DNA of 64,000 nt from VRUE01 sp963703175 (GTDB lineage Bacteria > Actinomycetota > Thermoleophilia > Solirubrobacterales > 70-9). The first letter of the stretch is position 1. Each line of letters begins with the position of its first letter. Positions 47,464 to 55,184 of the stretch are shown here, piece by piece. The notes under the pieces were generated by a model that was given only the letters and a program-made list of their open reading frames with translations, was not told where the DNA came from and did not search any database. Position numbers and translations under genes: made by a program. The stretch spans positions 1,488,001 through 1,552,000 of the forward strand of contig OY969794.1 of NCBI GenBank assembly GCA_963703175.1. Direction: 5' to 3'.

Positions 47464-48151
47464 CCGGCGCCGCCTCTCCAACCGCGGCGAGGGCGCCGCG
47501 CAGCTCTGCGGCGACCGCCGAGGGATCATCGGCGTCGCGGATCGTGCGCACGACGCCGAGCCGGTGTGCCCCGGCCGCGACCACATCGGCGGCATTGGCC
47601 GAGTCGATGCCGCCGATTGCAAAGAACGGGTGTGGGGCATTTGCGGCGGCGTGCTCGACCAGGCCGAGCCCGACACCGGGTCGCCCCGCTTTGGTCGGCG
47701 TCTCCCACACCGGCCCCACGCTTACATAGTCAACGGGCTGCTCGGCGCTTGCTGCGAGCTGCTCCTCGGAATGAGTCGAGAGGCCGATGATCACCTCTGG
47801 CCCGAGCACTTCGCGTGCCTCGGTCGCCGACGCGTCGTCCTGGCCGACGTGGACGCCGTCGGCGTCGCAGGACTGGGCAAGGTAGGGATCGTCGTTGACG
47901 ATGAAGAGGGCGCTGTAGGTGTCGCAGATGCGGCGGAAGGTCTGCGCTGAGCGCTCGATCGCCTCCCGTCCCAGCTCCTTCTCGCGTAGCTGGACGATGT
48001 CGACACCGCCGCTCAGAGCAGCTTGGAGCAGGGCTCCGGGATTGTGGCCGCCGGGCAGCGCCTCGCAGACGAAGTAGAGCCGCGCGGTGCGCAGCCGCTC
48101 GCGTCGCAGCCGGCCGTGGGACTCGGGAGGAGAGAGGCTCATCGGGTCCAA
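47456..48151 (-). CDS. thiE: Thiamine-phosphate synthase
   Basis: 231 residues (ATG 48151, or ATG 48142). TIM-barrel signatures: LYFVCEALPGG, VDIVQLREKELG, SALFIVNDDPYLAQSCDADG, VHVGQDD, YVSVGPVWETPTKAG and PFFAIGGI. It joins HMP pyrophosphate and thiazole phosphate to make thiamine phosphate. Divergent from the riboswitch-controlled thiO-thiSG operon and head of the leftward run leading into the TPP-dependent PDH genes. Confidence 0.95.
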   Translation of the reverse strand: MDPMSLSPPESHGRLRRERLRTARLYFVCEALPGGHNPGALLQAALSGGVDIVQLREKELGREAIERSAQTFRRICDTYSALFIVNDDPYLAQSCDADGVHVGQDDASATEAREVLGPEVIIGLSTHSEEQLAASAEQPVDYVSVGPVWETPTKAGRPGVGLGLVEHAAANAPHPFFAIGGIDSANAADVVAAGAHRLGVVRTIRDADDPSAVAAELRGALAAVGEAAPGG

Positions 48152-48155
48152 TTAT

Positions 48156-48207
48156 GGGCGTGTCCGACTTTACGGGTGCATATTCACCCGAAAAGTCAGA
48201 CACGCCC
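48156..48207. repeat. Long imperfect hairpin between thiE and the TPP riboswitch
   Basis: GGGCGTGTCCGACTTTACGGGTG-type left arm (48156-48178) pairs with the arm ending at 48207 over 21 of 23 positions, with a 6-nt loop (CATATT). The mirror-like sequence with GTGTC/GACAC ends resembles REP-family elements spread by RAYT transposases. It lies 5 bp upstream of the thiE ATG and could also affect thiE expression. Confidence 0.6.
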
Positions 48208-48248
48208 CCCTTGGGCGAGGGCCGGGAGGGGGTAGCATCATTGGAGTA

Positions 48249-48342
48249 ACGGGAGCCGTTGGTGCCTTATGCGCCGAGGCTGAGAGGGCGGCATCGAGGC
48301 CGCCGACCGTCTGGACCTGATCCGGGTAATGCCGGCGGAGGC
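48249..48342 (+). promoter_or_regulatory. TPP riboswitch (THI element)
   Basis: Contains the conserved GGCTGAGAGGGC (about 48278) and ACCTGATCCGGGTAATGCCG (48315-48334) separated by a GC-rich stem. The end of the aptamer includes GGAGG (48337-48341), the SD of thiO, whose GTG starts at 48346. Binding of TPP should therefore hide the ribosome-binding site directly. Confidence 0.95.
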
Positions 48343-48345
48343 AGA

Positions 48346-49440
48346 GTGAACGAGCAGCGCAGTGTCGATCTGGTGGTTGTCGGAGGCGGGGTCATCGGTC
48401 TTGCCTGTGCCTGGCGTGCGGCGCGACGCGGGGCGAAGGTCGCTGTGGTCGAGCGCTCAGAGCCACCGGCCGGGGCGACGCGGGTCGCGGCCGGGATGCT
48501 GGCCCCGGTGGGCGAGCTAGCTTTCGGCGAGCCCGAGCTGCTGAAGATGACCCTCGCGGCGGCGCAGCTCTACCCGGACTTTGTCGCCGAGCTCGAAGAG
48601 GCGAGCGGCATCTCTGCCGAATACCGCCGCGACGGTGCTCTGCACATTGCCCTTGACCGCGACGAGGCGGCGGAGCTGCGGCGCGTGCACGAGCTGCAGC
48701 GCTCACTCGGCCTCGGCGCCGAGTGGTTGCCGCCGCGGCGCTGCCGCGATTTGGAGCCGGGTTTGACGCCGTCGTTCAACGGCGGCGTGCACGCACCCGA
48801 CGAGGCCTCGGTCGATCCGCGTGCGCTCGCCGCGGCGCTGCTGAGGGCACTGGAAACCGAGGATGGAGTGGAGTTGCTGACCGGGGCCGGAGTGGAGGGG
48901 GCGCTGTCAGAAGCCGAGCGGATCGTCGGCGTGCGCACCGAGCGCGGCGACGAGCTACGCGCCGCCGCTGTGATCCTCGCTACCGGCGCCTGGTCGGCGC
49001 AGGCGGATTGGCTACCCGAGCCCGCCCGGCCCCCGGTGCGTCCGGTCAAGGGCCAGATCCTCGAGCTTCGTGCCCGCGACGGGATTGCGCCATGCCGGCG
49101 GATCGTCGCCTCCGAGCGCGTCTACCTGGTGCCTCGCCCCGATGGTCGCCTGATCGTCGGGGCCACGGTCGAGGAGCAGGGCTTCGACACAGCGGTGACC
49201 GCCGGCGGCGTGCACGAGCTGCTGCGTGAGGCCTATCGCCTGCTGCCTGAGGTCGCCGAGATGGAGCTGATCGAGGCCACCGTCGGCCTGCGGCCGGGCA
49301 CGCCGGACAACCTGCCGCTGATCGGCGCCAGCGGTGTCGAGGGACTGCTCTGGGCGACGGGGCACTATCGCAACGGGATCCTGCTGGCGCCGCTGACCGC
49401 GAACATGCTCATTGACCAGCTTGAGGGGGCGCCGGTATGA
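48346..49440 (+). CDS. thiO: Glycine oxidase ThiO
   Basis: 364 residues from GTG 48346, immediately after the riboswitch SD; a longer open frame from 48259 lies in the aptamer. FAD motif DLVVVGGGVIGLACAWRAAR, then AGMLAPVGELAFGEPELLKM, RPVKGQILELRA, VYLVPRPDGRLIVGATVEEQ and a C-terminal ATGHYRNGILLAPLTANML, all typical of DAAO-family ThiO. It oxidises glycine to the imine used in thiazole formation by ThiG. Overlaps thiSG by 4 bp. Confidence 0.95.
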   Translation: MNEQRSVDLVVVGGGVIGLACAWRAARRGAKVAVVERSEPPAGATRVAAGMLAPVGELAFGEPELLKMTLAAAQLYPDFVAELEEASGISAEYRRDGALHIALDRDEAAELRRVHELQRSLGLGAEWLPPRRCRDLEPGLTPSFNGGVHAPDEASVDPRALAAALLRALETEDGVELLTGAGVEGALSEAERIVGVRTERGDELRAAAVILATGAWSAQADWLPEPARPPVRPVKGQILELRARDGIAPCRRIVASERVYLVPRPDGRLIVGATVEEQGFDTAVTAGGVHELLREAYRLLPEVAEMELIEATVGLRPGTPDNLPLIGASGVEGLLWATGHYRNGILLAPLTANMLIDQLEGAPV

Positions 49441-50411
49441 GGATCGAGCTGAACGGCGAGCCGCACGAGCTGCCGGTGGGGGCGACCCTCGCCGACGCGG
49501 TGCGCGAGAGCGGCGCCGAGCGCGAGGGTCGCGGCGTCGCGGTTGCGCTCGACGGTGAGGTCGTGCCGCGCGCCGAGTGGGACTCGACCGCGCTGGCTGA
49601 GGGCCACAGCGTTGAGGTCCTCGCAGCGATTCAGGGCGGCGCAGAAACCTGGCAGCTGGGCGGACGCAAATGGTCCTCGCGGCTGATCGCCGGCACCGGC
49701 GGTTTCCGTTCGCTGGAGCAGATGGAGGAGGCGCTGGCGGCTACGGGCGCCGAGATCGTCACCGTCGCTCTGCGCCGCGTCGACCCGTCCGCGAAGGGCT
49801 CGGTGCTCGACGTGCTCGATCGGCTCGGCCTCTTCGCCCTGCCGAACACCGCCGGCTGCTTCACCGCCCGCGACGCGGTCCGCACCGCCCATCTCGCCCG
49901 CGAGGCGTTTGAGACTGACTGGATCAAGCTCGAGGTGATCGGCGACGACCGCACCCTCTACCCCGACGCGGTCGAGCTGCTCGACGCCGCCGAGACCCTG
50001 GTCGGTGAGGGCTTCACCGTCCTCCCCTACACCAATGACGACCCGATCCTCGCCCGTCGACTTGAACAGGGCGGTTGCGCCGCGGTGATGCCGCTCGGCT
50101 CGCCGATCGGTTCCGGCGCGGGCATCCGCAACCCGTACAACATCGCGATCATCGCCGAACGGGCCGAGGTCCCGGTGGTCCTCGACGCAGGTATCGGCAC
50201 CGCCTCCGATGCTGCGCTGGCGATGGAGCTCGGCTGCGACGCGGTGATGGCCGCCAGTTCAATCTTCGGCGCCGAGGACCCGACCGCGATGGCACAGGCT
50301 CTGCGCGGCGCAGTCGAGGCCGGCCACGCCGCCCGCCGGGCCGGGCGCATCCCCCGCCGCACCCACGCCGAGGCCTCGACCCCTGAGGGGGGGCTGCCCG
50401 AGCTTTCCTGA
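49437..50411 (+). CDS. thiG: ThiS-ThiG fusion: sulfur carrier plus thiazole synthase
   Basis: 324 residues. Residues 1-68 are a ThiS-like ubiquitin fold (MRIELNGEPHELPVGATLAD, ending HSVEVLAAIQGG). ThiG follows without a gap: WSSRLIAGTGGFRSLEQMEE, VTVALRRVD, LPNTAGCFTARDAV, the Schiff-base lysine in DWIKLEVIGD, and MPLGSPIGSGAGIRNPYN. Free ThiS needs its C-terminal GG carboxylate exposed; here the GG is internal, so either the sulfur chemistry differs, the linker is cleaved, or a second ThiS exists. ATGA overlap with thiO; no thiF seen in the operon. Confidence 0.92.
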   Translation: MRIELNGEPHELPVGATLADAVRESGAEREGRGVAVALDGEVVPRAEWDSTALAEGHSVEVLAAIQGGAETWQLGGRKWSSRLIAGTGGFRSLEQMEEALAATGAEIVTVALRRVDPSAKGSVLDVLDRLGLFALPNTAGCFTARDAVRTAHLAREAFETDWIKLEVIGDDRTLYPDAVELLDAAETLVGEGFTVLPYTNDDPILARRLEQGGCAAVMPLGSPIGSGAGIRNPYNIAIIAERAEVPVVLDAGIGTASDAALAMELGCDAVMAASSIFGAEDPTAMAQALRGAVEAGHAARRAGRIPRRTHAEASTPEGGLPELS

Positions 50412-50432
50412 TCGGATTACCATGGGCCGCAC

Positions 50433-50506
50433 GCCCCTGTAGCTCAGTTGGTTAGAGCGGCGGCCTTTTAAGCCGCGCGGCGCGGGTTCGAATCCCGCCG
50501 GGGGCA
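50433..50506 (+). tRNA. tRNA-Lys(TTT)
   Basis: 74 nt. Acceptor GCCCCTG/CGGGGGC (one G-U), D-arm with AGCTCAGTTGGTTAGAGC, anticodon stem GCGGC/GCCGC around CTTTTAA (anticodon TTT), T-arm GCGGG-TTCGAAT-CCCGC. CCA not encoded. The 3' half is the left end of a mini-island whose other end repeats it at 54594. Confidence 0.95.
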
Positions 50507-50509
50507 CTT
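50464..50509. repeat. attL-like direct repeat (tRNA-Lys 3' half)
   Basis: 46 bp from the anticodon loop to 3 bp past the tRNA, identical to 54594-54639 in the same orientation. It is the left boundary of the 4.1-kb insert; the two copies are the expected product of site-specific integration into a tRNA 3' end. Confidence 0.9.
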
Positions 50510-50577
50510 GGTGACAAGCGCATTCTAGCGCCGAATGCCATCGTCAATGCCCGAGATTGACTCGGCGGCTTGGTCCC

Positions 50578-50600
50578 TTGGGCACCACATTTGGGCACCA
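50578..50600. promoter_or_regulatory. Paired TTGGGCACCA sites inside the mini-island end
   Basis: TTGGGCACCA occurs at 50578-50587 and 50591-50600, a 13-bp period, 70-90 bp inside the left end. Short direct repeats at this distance from the core are typical arm-type sites of tyrosine recombinases. Inference from position; no such enzyme is encoded here. Confidence 0.45.
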
Positions 50601-50607
50601 GGGAGAC

Positions 50608-53580
50608 TCAGGCACCGATTGCGATGAAGGGCGCCCAATAGGTTGGGGCCAAGAAGGGGCGCGCGGACGTGAGATCACCAGATCCTTCCTGAGTCGGAGC
50701 ACGATTACCAGGTCTGTCCCCCAGGGCAGCCCGTCGTTCGAACTCCCGCTCTAGGACAGGATGCTCGCGGAGATACATATCCACCTCGACGTCAGTCAAA
50801 TCTCGGAGCCAAAGCTGGGCCCTGCGCAGGGCCTCCGGCGGCCGGAGATTGTTCTCGAACATCTCCTCGTATAGTCGGTTCATCAAGATCGCCGTGGTGT
50901 CGTCCCGGACCGGCCAAAGACTGGCGACGACACACGCAGCGCCAGCGGCGAGTAGCACGCTCCCGATGGAGATAGCTTCCTCTGGTAGATGGCTGATGTC
51001 CGTGACTGCGCTTTGGCAGGCGGAAACTGCCACCAATCGGGATGGCAACTCTGCAAGCTCAGTGAGCTGCGCCACATTGATCGCTCCGTCGGAGAGCAGA
51101 ACAGCTGGCGGCTCCTCGCCCCAGACGGCACTTCGGGCATGGCACGCCAGATGCAAGTGGGTCGCCTCTGCAGCCCTCTCGACGAGGAAAGGCCACGTCG
51201 CCTCAGGCCCAACTGCAACACTTGACTGCTCACCAAAGTGACGACTCAACGCCTCCACCTCGGGCTGAGCAGAAGGCAAATCGCCATGTGGATCTGCGAC
51301 CGCAACCAGGACTCGAGGAAGCTCGTCACGCTCGGCTGCGCGGTTGAGACTCGCTGCTGCAAATGCCCCCGAGGGCACGTAGCGAATCTCGTAACGGTCG
51401 ATCAGGCATTGCCCACCCTTCTTCGTGTTCCAGGGCGCGGCGTGCAGGGGAGCAAGCCCGACTGGGCCGCAGCAGACAAGAGTGACCCCGCGAGCCCCAA
51501 TATCAGACAAAACGTCGTTGATTGGTTCGGAGAAGGACTGACCGAACCAGGGCAGGACGTGTTCAACATCTCTCTGTAGATCACGAGGTTGGGCTCCGAA
51601 TCCGCTCGCGCCTGCGAGATACGAACCTGCCTCCTCCTTCTCGAGCAGCTCCATCGACTCCGCTCCCTCTCCAGCGAGTAGCCGCATCAAGACTTCAAGA
51701 CTCGTCGGCTCCTCGAGAAAGTAAGCATCGACAGTCGCGTCATCTCCGTCTTCCTCAACTAGCAGCAAGAGCGTTCCTGCCGGCGTCGGATTTACGTATA
51801 GGAGTGGCCAGTCGGGCTCCAATGCTCCCACTAGGTCCCCTGGGTGCGTTCGAGTCCCGAACTGCTCAAAGCCGCTGACCTCGCGAATGTCTCGTAGCGC
51901 CTCGTGGAGCCGTCGGCTTGCAGCAGCGCTCGCCTCCCCGATTGGTGACGCCGCCAGCTCACCGAGGGCTTCGACATACCGGGTATGAAGATTGTCGGGA
52001 AGCTCGTCAAGCTCGCGTGCAGCAATCTCTCCCAACCCCAGCCGCTGGCGCATTTCACGAGCGCGTCCGCTCTCGAGAACCATCAACGCTTCGGGAATGT
52101 CTCCGGCCGCCGCAAGCGCGAAGGCAGCCCACCTCGTCAAGTTGATGGTTGAGCTTGCCTCGTGTTGACGGAACTCGAGGTCGAGGCGGCTGTGGAACGC
52201 GAGCTCGGCGGCCTCTACGGCGACACGAAACGCAGCAGCGGCCTCCTCCCAGTCCCCTTTCCGTGAAAGTAGGTCGCCGAGCCGGCCACCTACACGCGTT
52301 GCGTCGCGGGGGGCGCTTGCGGGGGGCAATAACTCGACGCCCCGCCTCGCGGCGTCGGTCGCCTCGTTCTCCAAGTCGAGTTGAGCAAGCACATCCGCGA
52401 GCTCCACGTATACGCGGCCGGCCTCGATCGGTTGCTGATCGGCGTCTATCAACCCCGTTGCTGATTCGAGGTGACCTTGAGCCTCTTCGTATTGACGGGT
52501 TGACTCTGCGGCTTGCTCTTCGATAGCCGCCTCATCAGGCTCGTCCGCCTCCCAGGCCTCGACAAACTCTTCGGGGTTGAACTGCGCCGCAATGCGAAGC
52601 ATTCGACCAAGTTGGTAGTAGGCATTCCCTACGTGCCGATCCTCCAATTGATCCCGTGCATCGATGACGGCGAGGTATGCGGCTTCTCCTTCAGATCGAT
52701 CAACCTCTCCTAAGGTCGCGAGCTGCTCGAGAGTTGGAGCGAGGTTGAGCTGAACGTATGCCCATTCGTTGGGATCGCGGTCAAGGGACCGGTACTTGAG
52801 CACCTCGAGGCAGAGCTCGCGCGCCTCGATCAAATTCTCGAGCTTCTCCCCTCGCTCTCGACGCAACAGCGAGCTCGCGAGATTGACCTGGATCGTCGTC
52901 CGGAGATCGGGCGGTGCCTCCGGTGGAAGGATCTCGAGTGCCTTCCTGAGTGCGGTGATGGCGGCCTCGGCATTGTCAGCGGGATCGCCGTTGATTCTCT
53001 GGCCCATCGCAAGGGCTAGGTTCATGTGGGTCTGGGCCGCTTGGACAGGATCAGCAGTCAGCTCGAGGGACCGACCGAAACCGCTGATCGCTTGATCAAG
53101 ATTCTCCGCACGATCCCCATCGGATCTTGTGAGAAAGGCATGTGCTCGAGCTGCCTCGAGAGCGCCGACCCCAAGGGGTAGTCCCGCCTCCCAGGCAAGC
53201 GGCATCGTCTCCTCGGTCAGTTCGATCACCCGTTTTCGATCACCCCGACGCTCGGCCTCCAGAACTTCATCAAAGATGCGCTCGAACCGTTGTTCTGTCT
53301 CTTCCTCGCGAGCCAGCTCGATGCTGTACGCGTCCCAGGCCTTCTCGCGGTTGCTCCGGGCGGCGAGGACGAGGTTCTCCAAGCTCTTCGCCGCGGCGCC
53401 TACTGGGTTTGCCGCTAAATGCGCAAGTTGGGTGGCGACAGGCTCTCCCAGAGCCTCCGGGTGCTCGTCCACGAATGCAAAGAACTCGTTTCGATCGCGT
53501 ATCTCGATTAGACGCTCAATGAGATCCTCTGCCGCGATTGCCTGCTTGCGCCATTTGCGATTCCGTCTGCCCTTGCCCAT
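50608..53580 (-). CDS. TPR-CHAT protein (caspase-like peptidase)
   Basis: 990 residues. A basic N-terminus (GKGRRNRKWRKQA) leads into an alpha-helical TPR-like region (about 100-560; e.g. QAAQTHMNLALAMGQRI, AGRVYVELADVLAQLDLE). The C-terminal CHAT domain (about 690-990) has the caspase-type dyad: THLHLACHARS (His near 811) and LVAVSACQSA (Cys near 854), then GAACVVASLWPVRDD and a final YWAPFIAIG. CHAT proteases with TPRs act in bacterial immunity, for example the Csx29 partner of gRAMP. Main cargo of the tRNA-Lys mini-island; divergent from the toxin-antitoxin genes. Substrate and trigger unknown. Confidence 0.9.
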   Translation of the reverse strand: MGKGRRNRKWRKQAIAAEDLIERLIEIRDRNEFFAFVDEHPEALGEPVATQLAHLAANPVGAAAKSLENLVLAARSNREKAWDAYSIELAREEETEQRFERIFDEVLEAERRGDRKRVIELTEETMPLAWEAGLPLGVGALEAARAHAFLTRSDGDRAENLDQAISGFGRSLELTADPVQAAQTHMNLALAMGQRINGDPADNAEAAITALRKALEILPPEAPPDLRTTIQVNLASSLLRRERGEKLENLIEARELCLEVLKYRSLDRDPNEWAYVQLNLAPTLEQLATLGEVDRSEGEAAYLAVIDARDQLEDRHVGNAYYQLGRMLRIAAQFNPEEFVEAWEADEPDEAAIEEQAAESTRQYEEAQGHLESATGLIDADQQPIEAGRVYVELADVLAQLDLENEATDAARRGVELLPPASAPRDATRVGGRLGDLLSRKGDWEEAAAAFRVAVEAAELAFHSRLDLEFRQHEASSTINLTRWAAFALAAAGDIPEALMVLESGRAREMRQRLGLGEIAARELDELPDNLHTRYVEALGELAASPIGEASAAASRRLHEALRDIREVSGFEQFGTRTHPGDLVGALEPDWPLLYVNPTPAGTLLLLVEEDGDDATVDAYFLEEPTSLEVLMRLLAGEGAESMELLEKEEAGSYLAGASGFGAQPRDLQRDVEHVLPWFGQSFSEPINDVLSDIGARGVTLVCCGPVGLAPLHAAPWNTKKGGQCLIDRYEIRYVPSGAFAAASLNRAAERDELPRVLVAVADPHGDLPSAQPEVEALSRHFGEQSSVAVGPEATWPFLVERAAEATHLHLACHARSAVWGEEPPAVLLSDGAINVAQLTELAELPSRLVAVSACQSAVTDISHLPEEAISIGSVLLAAGAACVVASLWPVRDDTTAILMNRLYEEMFENNLRPPEALRRAQLWLRDLTDVEVDMYLREHPVLEREFERRAALGDRPGNRAPTQEGSGDLTSARPFLAPTYWAPFIAIGA

Positions 53581-53621
53581 CGAAAGACTCCTACCACGCG
53601 CGGGTTGCTTGGCCTATTTAG

Positions 53622-53657
53622 GCTTCCTGAGCAGGTGTCCCGGCCTGCTCAGGAAGC
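53622..53657. repeat. 14-bp-stem hairpin upstream of the CHAT gene
   Basis: GCTTCCTGAGCAGG (53622-53635) pairs perfectly with CCTGCTCAGGAAGC (53644-53657), 8-nt loop. It lies 42 bp upstream of the CHAT ATG in the 224-bp gap between the two divergent cargo units. Could be an operator, an attenuator or a REP-type element. Confidence 0.55.
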
Positions 53658-53804
53658 TCCATCTGCTCTCATTCGAAGGCATTCGGGTGGGACATGCACG
53701 GGGGCCGCTGCTCTCCGTTAACGAAGCTGGGGTTGAGGAGGCTGATGGCGTCGACAGTTTGGCTGCCTTGCGATCTCTAACTTTTCCCGTACAATGTCCG
53801 GGTC

Positions 53805-54074
53805 ATGGAGCCGACCACTACTCCGAAGACCCGCCGGATCGAAGTCCGGCTGAGTGACGAGGAGCGCCAGCTTGATGCTGCTGCTGCCTCGGCGCTGGGC
53901 GAGAGTCTGAGCGACTTCTTCCGTCGTGCCGCCCAGGCGCGGGCGCAGGAGGTGCTGGCCGACCAGCGCACGATCGCGCTCAGCGAGGTGGAGGCGACGC
54001 GCTTCCTCGAGGCGCTTGAGCGACCTGACGAGGGCACGGTCGCCCAGCTCGAAGATCTCCGCCGCCGCGCGTGA
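53805..54074 (+). CDS. DUF1778 antitoxin (TacA-like)
   Basis: 89 residues. The N-terminus KTRRIEVRLSDEERQLDAAA is the ribbon-helix-helix typical of DUF1778 antitoxins, followed by ALGESLSDFFRRAAQARAQE and a C-terminal toxin-neutralising tail (EATRFLEALERPDE). It should bind its own promoter as a dimer and hold the GNAT toxin inactive. Overlaps the toxin start by 4 bp. Confidence 0.93.
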   Translation: MEPTTTPKTRRIEVRLSDEERQLDAAAASALGESLSDFFRRAAQARAQEVLADQRTIALSEVEATRFLEALERPDEGTVAQLEDLRRRA

Positions 54075-54589
54075 CCGAAGCGGCTGCGCTCACCGAGCGC
54101 TACGACCCTGCGGCCCACGAGGTGGCGAGCTTTGCCTGCGGGGAGGAGTCACTCGATCGTTGGCTCCACCGCTATGCGGGCCAGGGAGAGCGACGCGACG
54201 CGACCCGCACCTTTGTGGCCACCGACGCGCATGGCGCGGTGCGCGGCTACTACACGCTCGTAGCCGGCCAGCTTGAGCACGCCGAGGCAACCGAGACGGT
54301 GCGCAAGGGCCTCTCGCGGCACTTTCCAATTCCGGTGGCGATCCTCGCCCGCCTCGCCGTCGATGAGCGCAGTCAGGGACAGGGGCTTGGCGCGTCCTTG
54401 CTCAACGATGCCCTCGAGCGGATATGTCGAGCTGCACAGGAGGTCGCCGTGCGGGCGGTGGTCGTTCATGCCATCAACCAAGCAGCTGTGGGCTTCTACG
54501 AGCGCTTCGGCTTTCGCGGTCTCAGTGAGGCGCCGCGCAGCCTGATGGTCACGCTGGCCGAGCTAAACGAGGCTGGCTATGGACGATAG
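54071..54589 (+). CDS. GNAT-family toxin (TacT-like)
   Basis: 172 residues from GTG 54071. Acetyl-CoA site: ARLAVDERSQGQGLGASLLN, with RAVVVHAINQAAVGFYERFG carrying the catalytic Tyr. The N-terminal HEVASFACGEESLDRWLH is diagnostic of the TacT/AtaT type, which acetylates the amino group of charged tRNAs to stop translation. Partner of the DUF1778 antitoxin. Its stop is only 5 bp from the right-hand att repeat, so it is the last cargo gene. Confidence 0.93.
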   Translation: MTEAAALTERYDPAAHEVASFACGEESLDRWLHRYAGQGERRDATRTFVATDAHGAVRGYYTLVAGQLEHAEATETVRKGLSRHFPIPVAILARLAVDERSQGQGLGASLLNDALERICRAAQEVAVRAVVVHAINQAAVGFYERFGFRGLSEAPRSLMVTLAELNEAGYGR

Positions 54590-54593
54590 GAGC

Positions 54594-54639
54594 CCTTTTA
54601 AGCCGCGCGGCGCGGGTTCGAATCCCGCCGGGGGCACTT
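54594..54639. repeat. attR-like direct repeat (partial tRNA-Lys)
   Basis: Perfect 46-bp copy of 50464-50509 (anticodon loop through 3' end plus CTT) without the 5' half of the tRNA, so not a functional gene. Right boundary of the mini-island, starting 5 bp after the toxin stop. Confidence 0.92.
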
Positions 54640-54641
54640 CC

Positions 54642-55184
54642 GTGTCGGACGAGATGCCTGTCTTGATTCTCACCGGGCCTCCTGGGGTCGGCAAGACCAC
54701 GGCCGCCGCCTCCCTCGTCGCCCGCTTCCCCCGGGCGGTTCACCTCGAAGCAGACCACTTCTTTCGCTTCATCCGCTCCGGCTACGTCGAGCCGTGGAGG
54801 CCGGAGTCGAACGATCAGAATGCCGCCGTGATGGAGATCGTCGCCGCGGCCGCGGCGGGCTATGCCAGGGCGGGCTACTTCACCGTCGTGGACGGGATCG
54901 TCATCCCGGGTTGGTTCTTCGAGCCGGTCCGCGACGCGCTGCACGCCGCCGGGCACCGGGTTGCCCTCGCAATTCTCCGCGCGCCGCTGCCCGTTTGCCT
55001 CGCACGGCTGCGAGAGCGTGAAGCCGGACCGGAGGTCGACGCCGAGGCCATCGAGCAACTCTGGCGAAGCTTCGCCGACGTCGGCGAGCTCGAGGCCAAC
55101 GCACTGGACCTGGGCAATGAGAGCCCGGCCGCAGTGGCCGACCTGCTCGCACGACGGCTGGAGGACGATCTCCTTGTCGCCTGA
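54642..55184 (+). CDS. P-loop kinase-like protein
   Basis: 180 residues from GTG 54642 (or ATG 54654); frames starting earlier pass through the att repeat. Walker A is TGPPGVGKTTAAASL at the N-terminus; ADHFFRFIRSGYVEPW and VVDGIVIPGWFFEP resemble the chloramphenicol/shikimate-kinase-like AAA_33 proteins, with PLPVCLARLREREAG as the lid. Substrate unknown. Before the insertion this start lay just a few bases after tRNA-Lys, so it may once have been read from the tRNA promoter. Overlaps the LOG gene by 11 bp. Confidence 0.85.
   Translation: MSDEMPVLILTGPPGVGKTTAAASLVARFPRAVHLEADHFFRFIRSGYVEPWRPESNDQNAAVMEIVAAAAAGYARAGYFTVVDGIVIPGWFFEPVRDALHAAGHRVALAILRAPLPVCLARLREREAGPEVDAEAIEQLWRSFADVGELEANALDLGNESPAAVADLLARRLEDDLLVA

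Noticed and set aside
54594..54639. Second tRNA-Lys gene
   Set aside because: Only the 3' half is present; no acceptor 5' strand or D-arm upstream.
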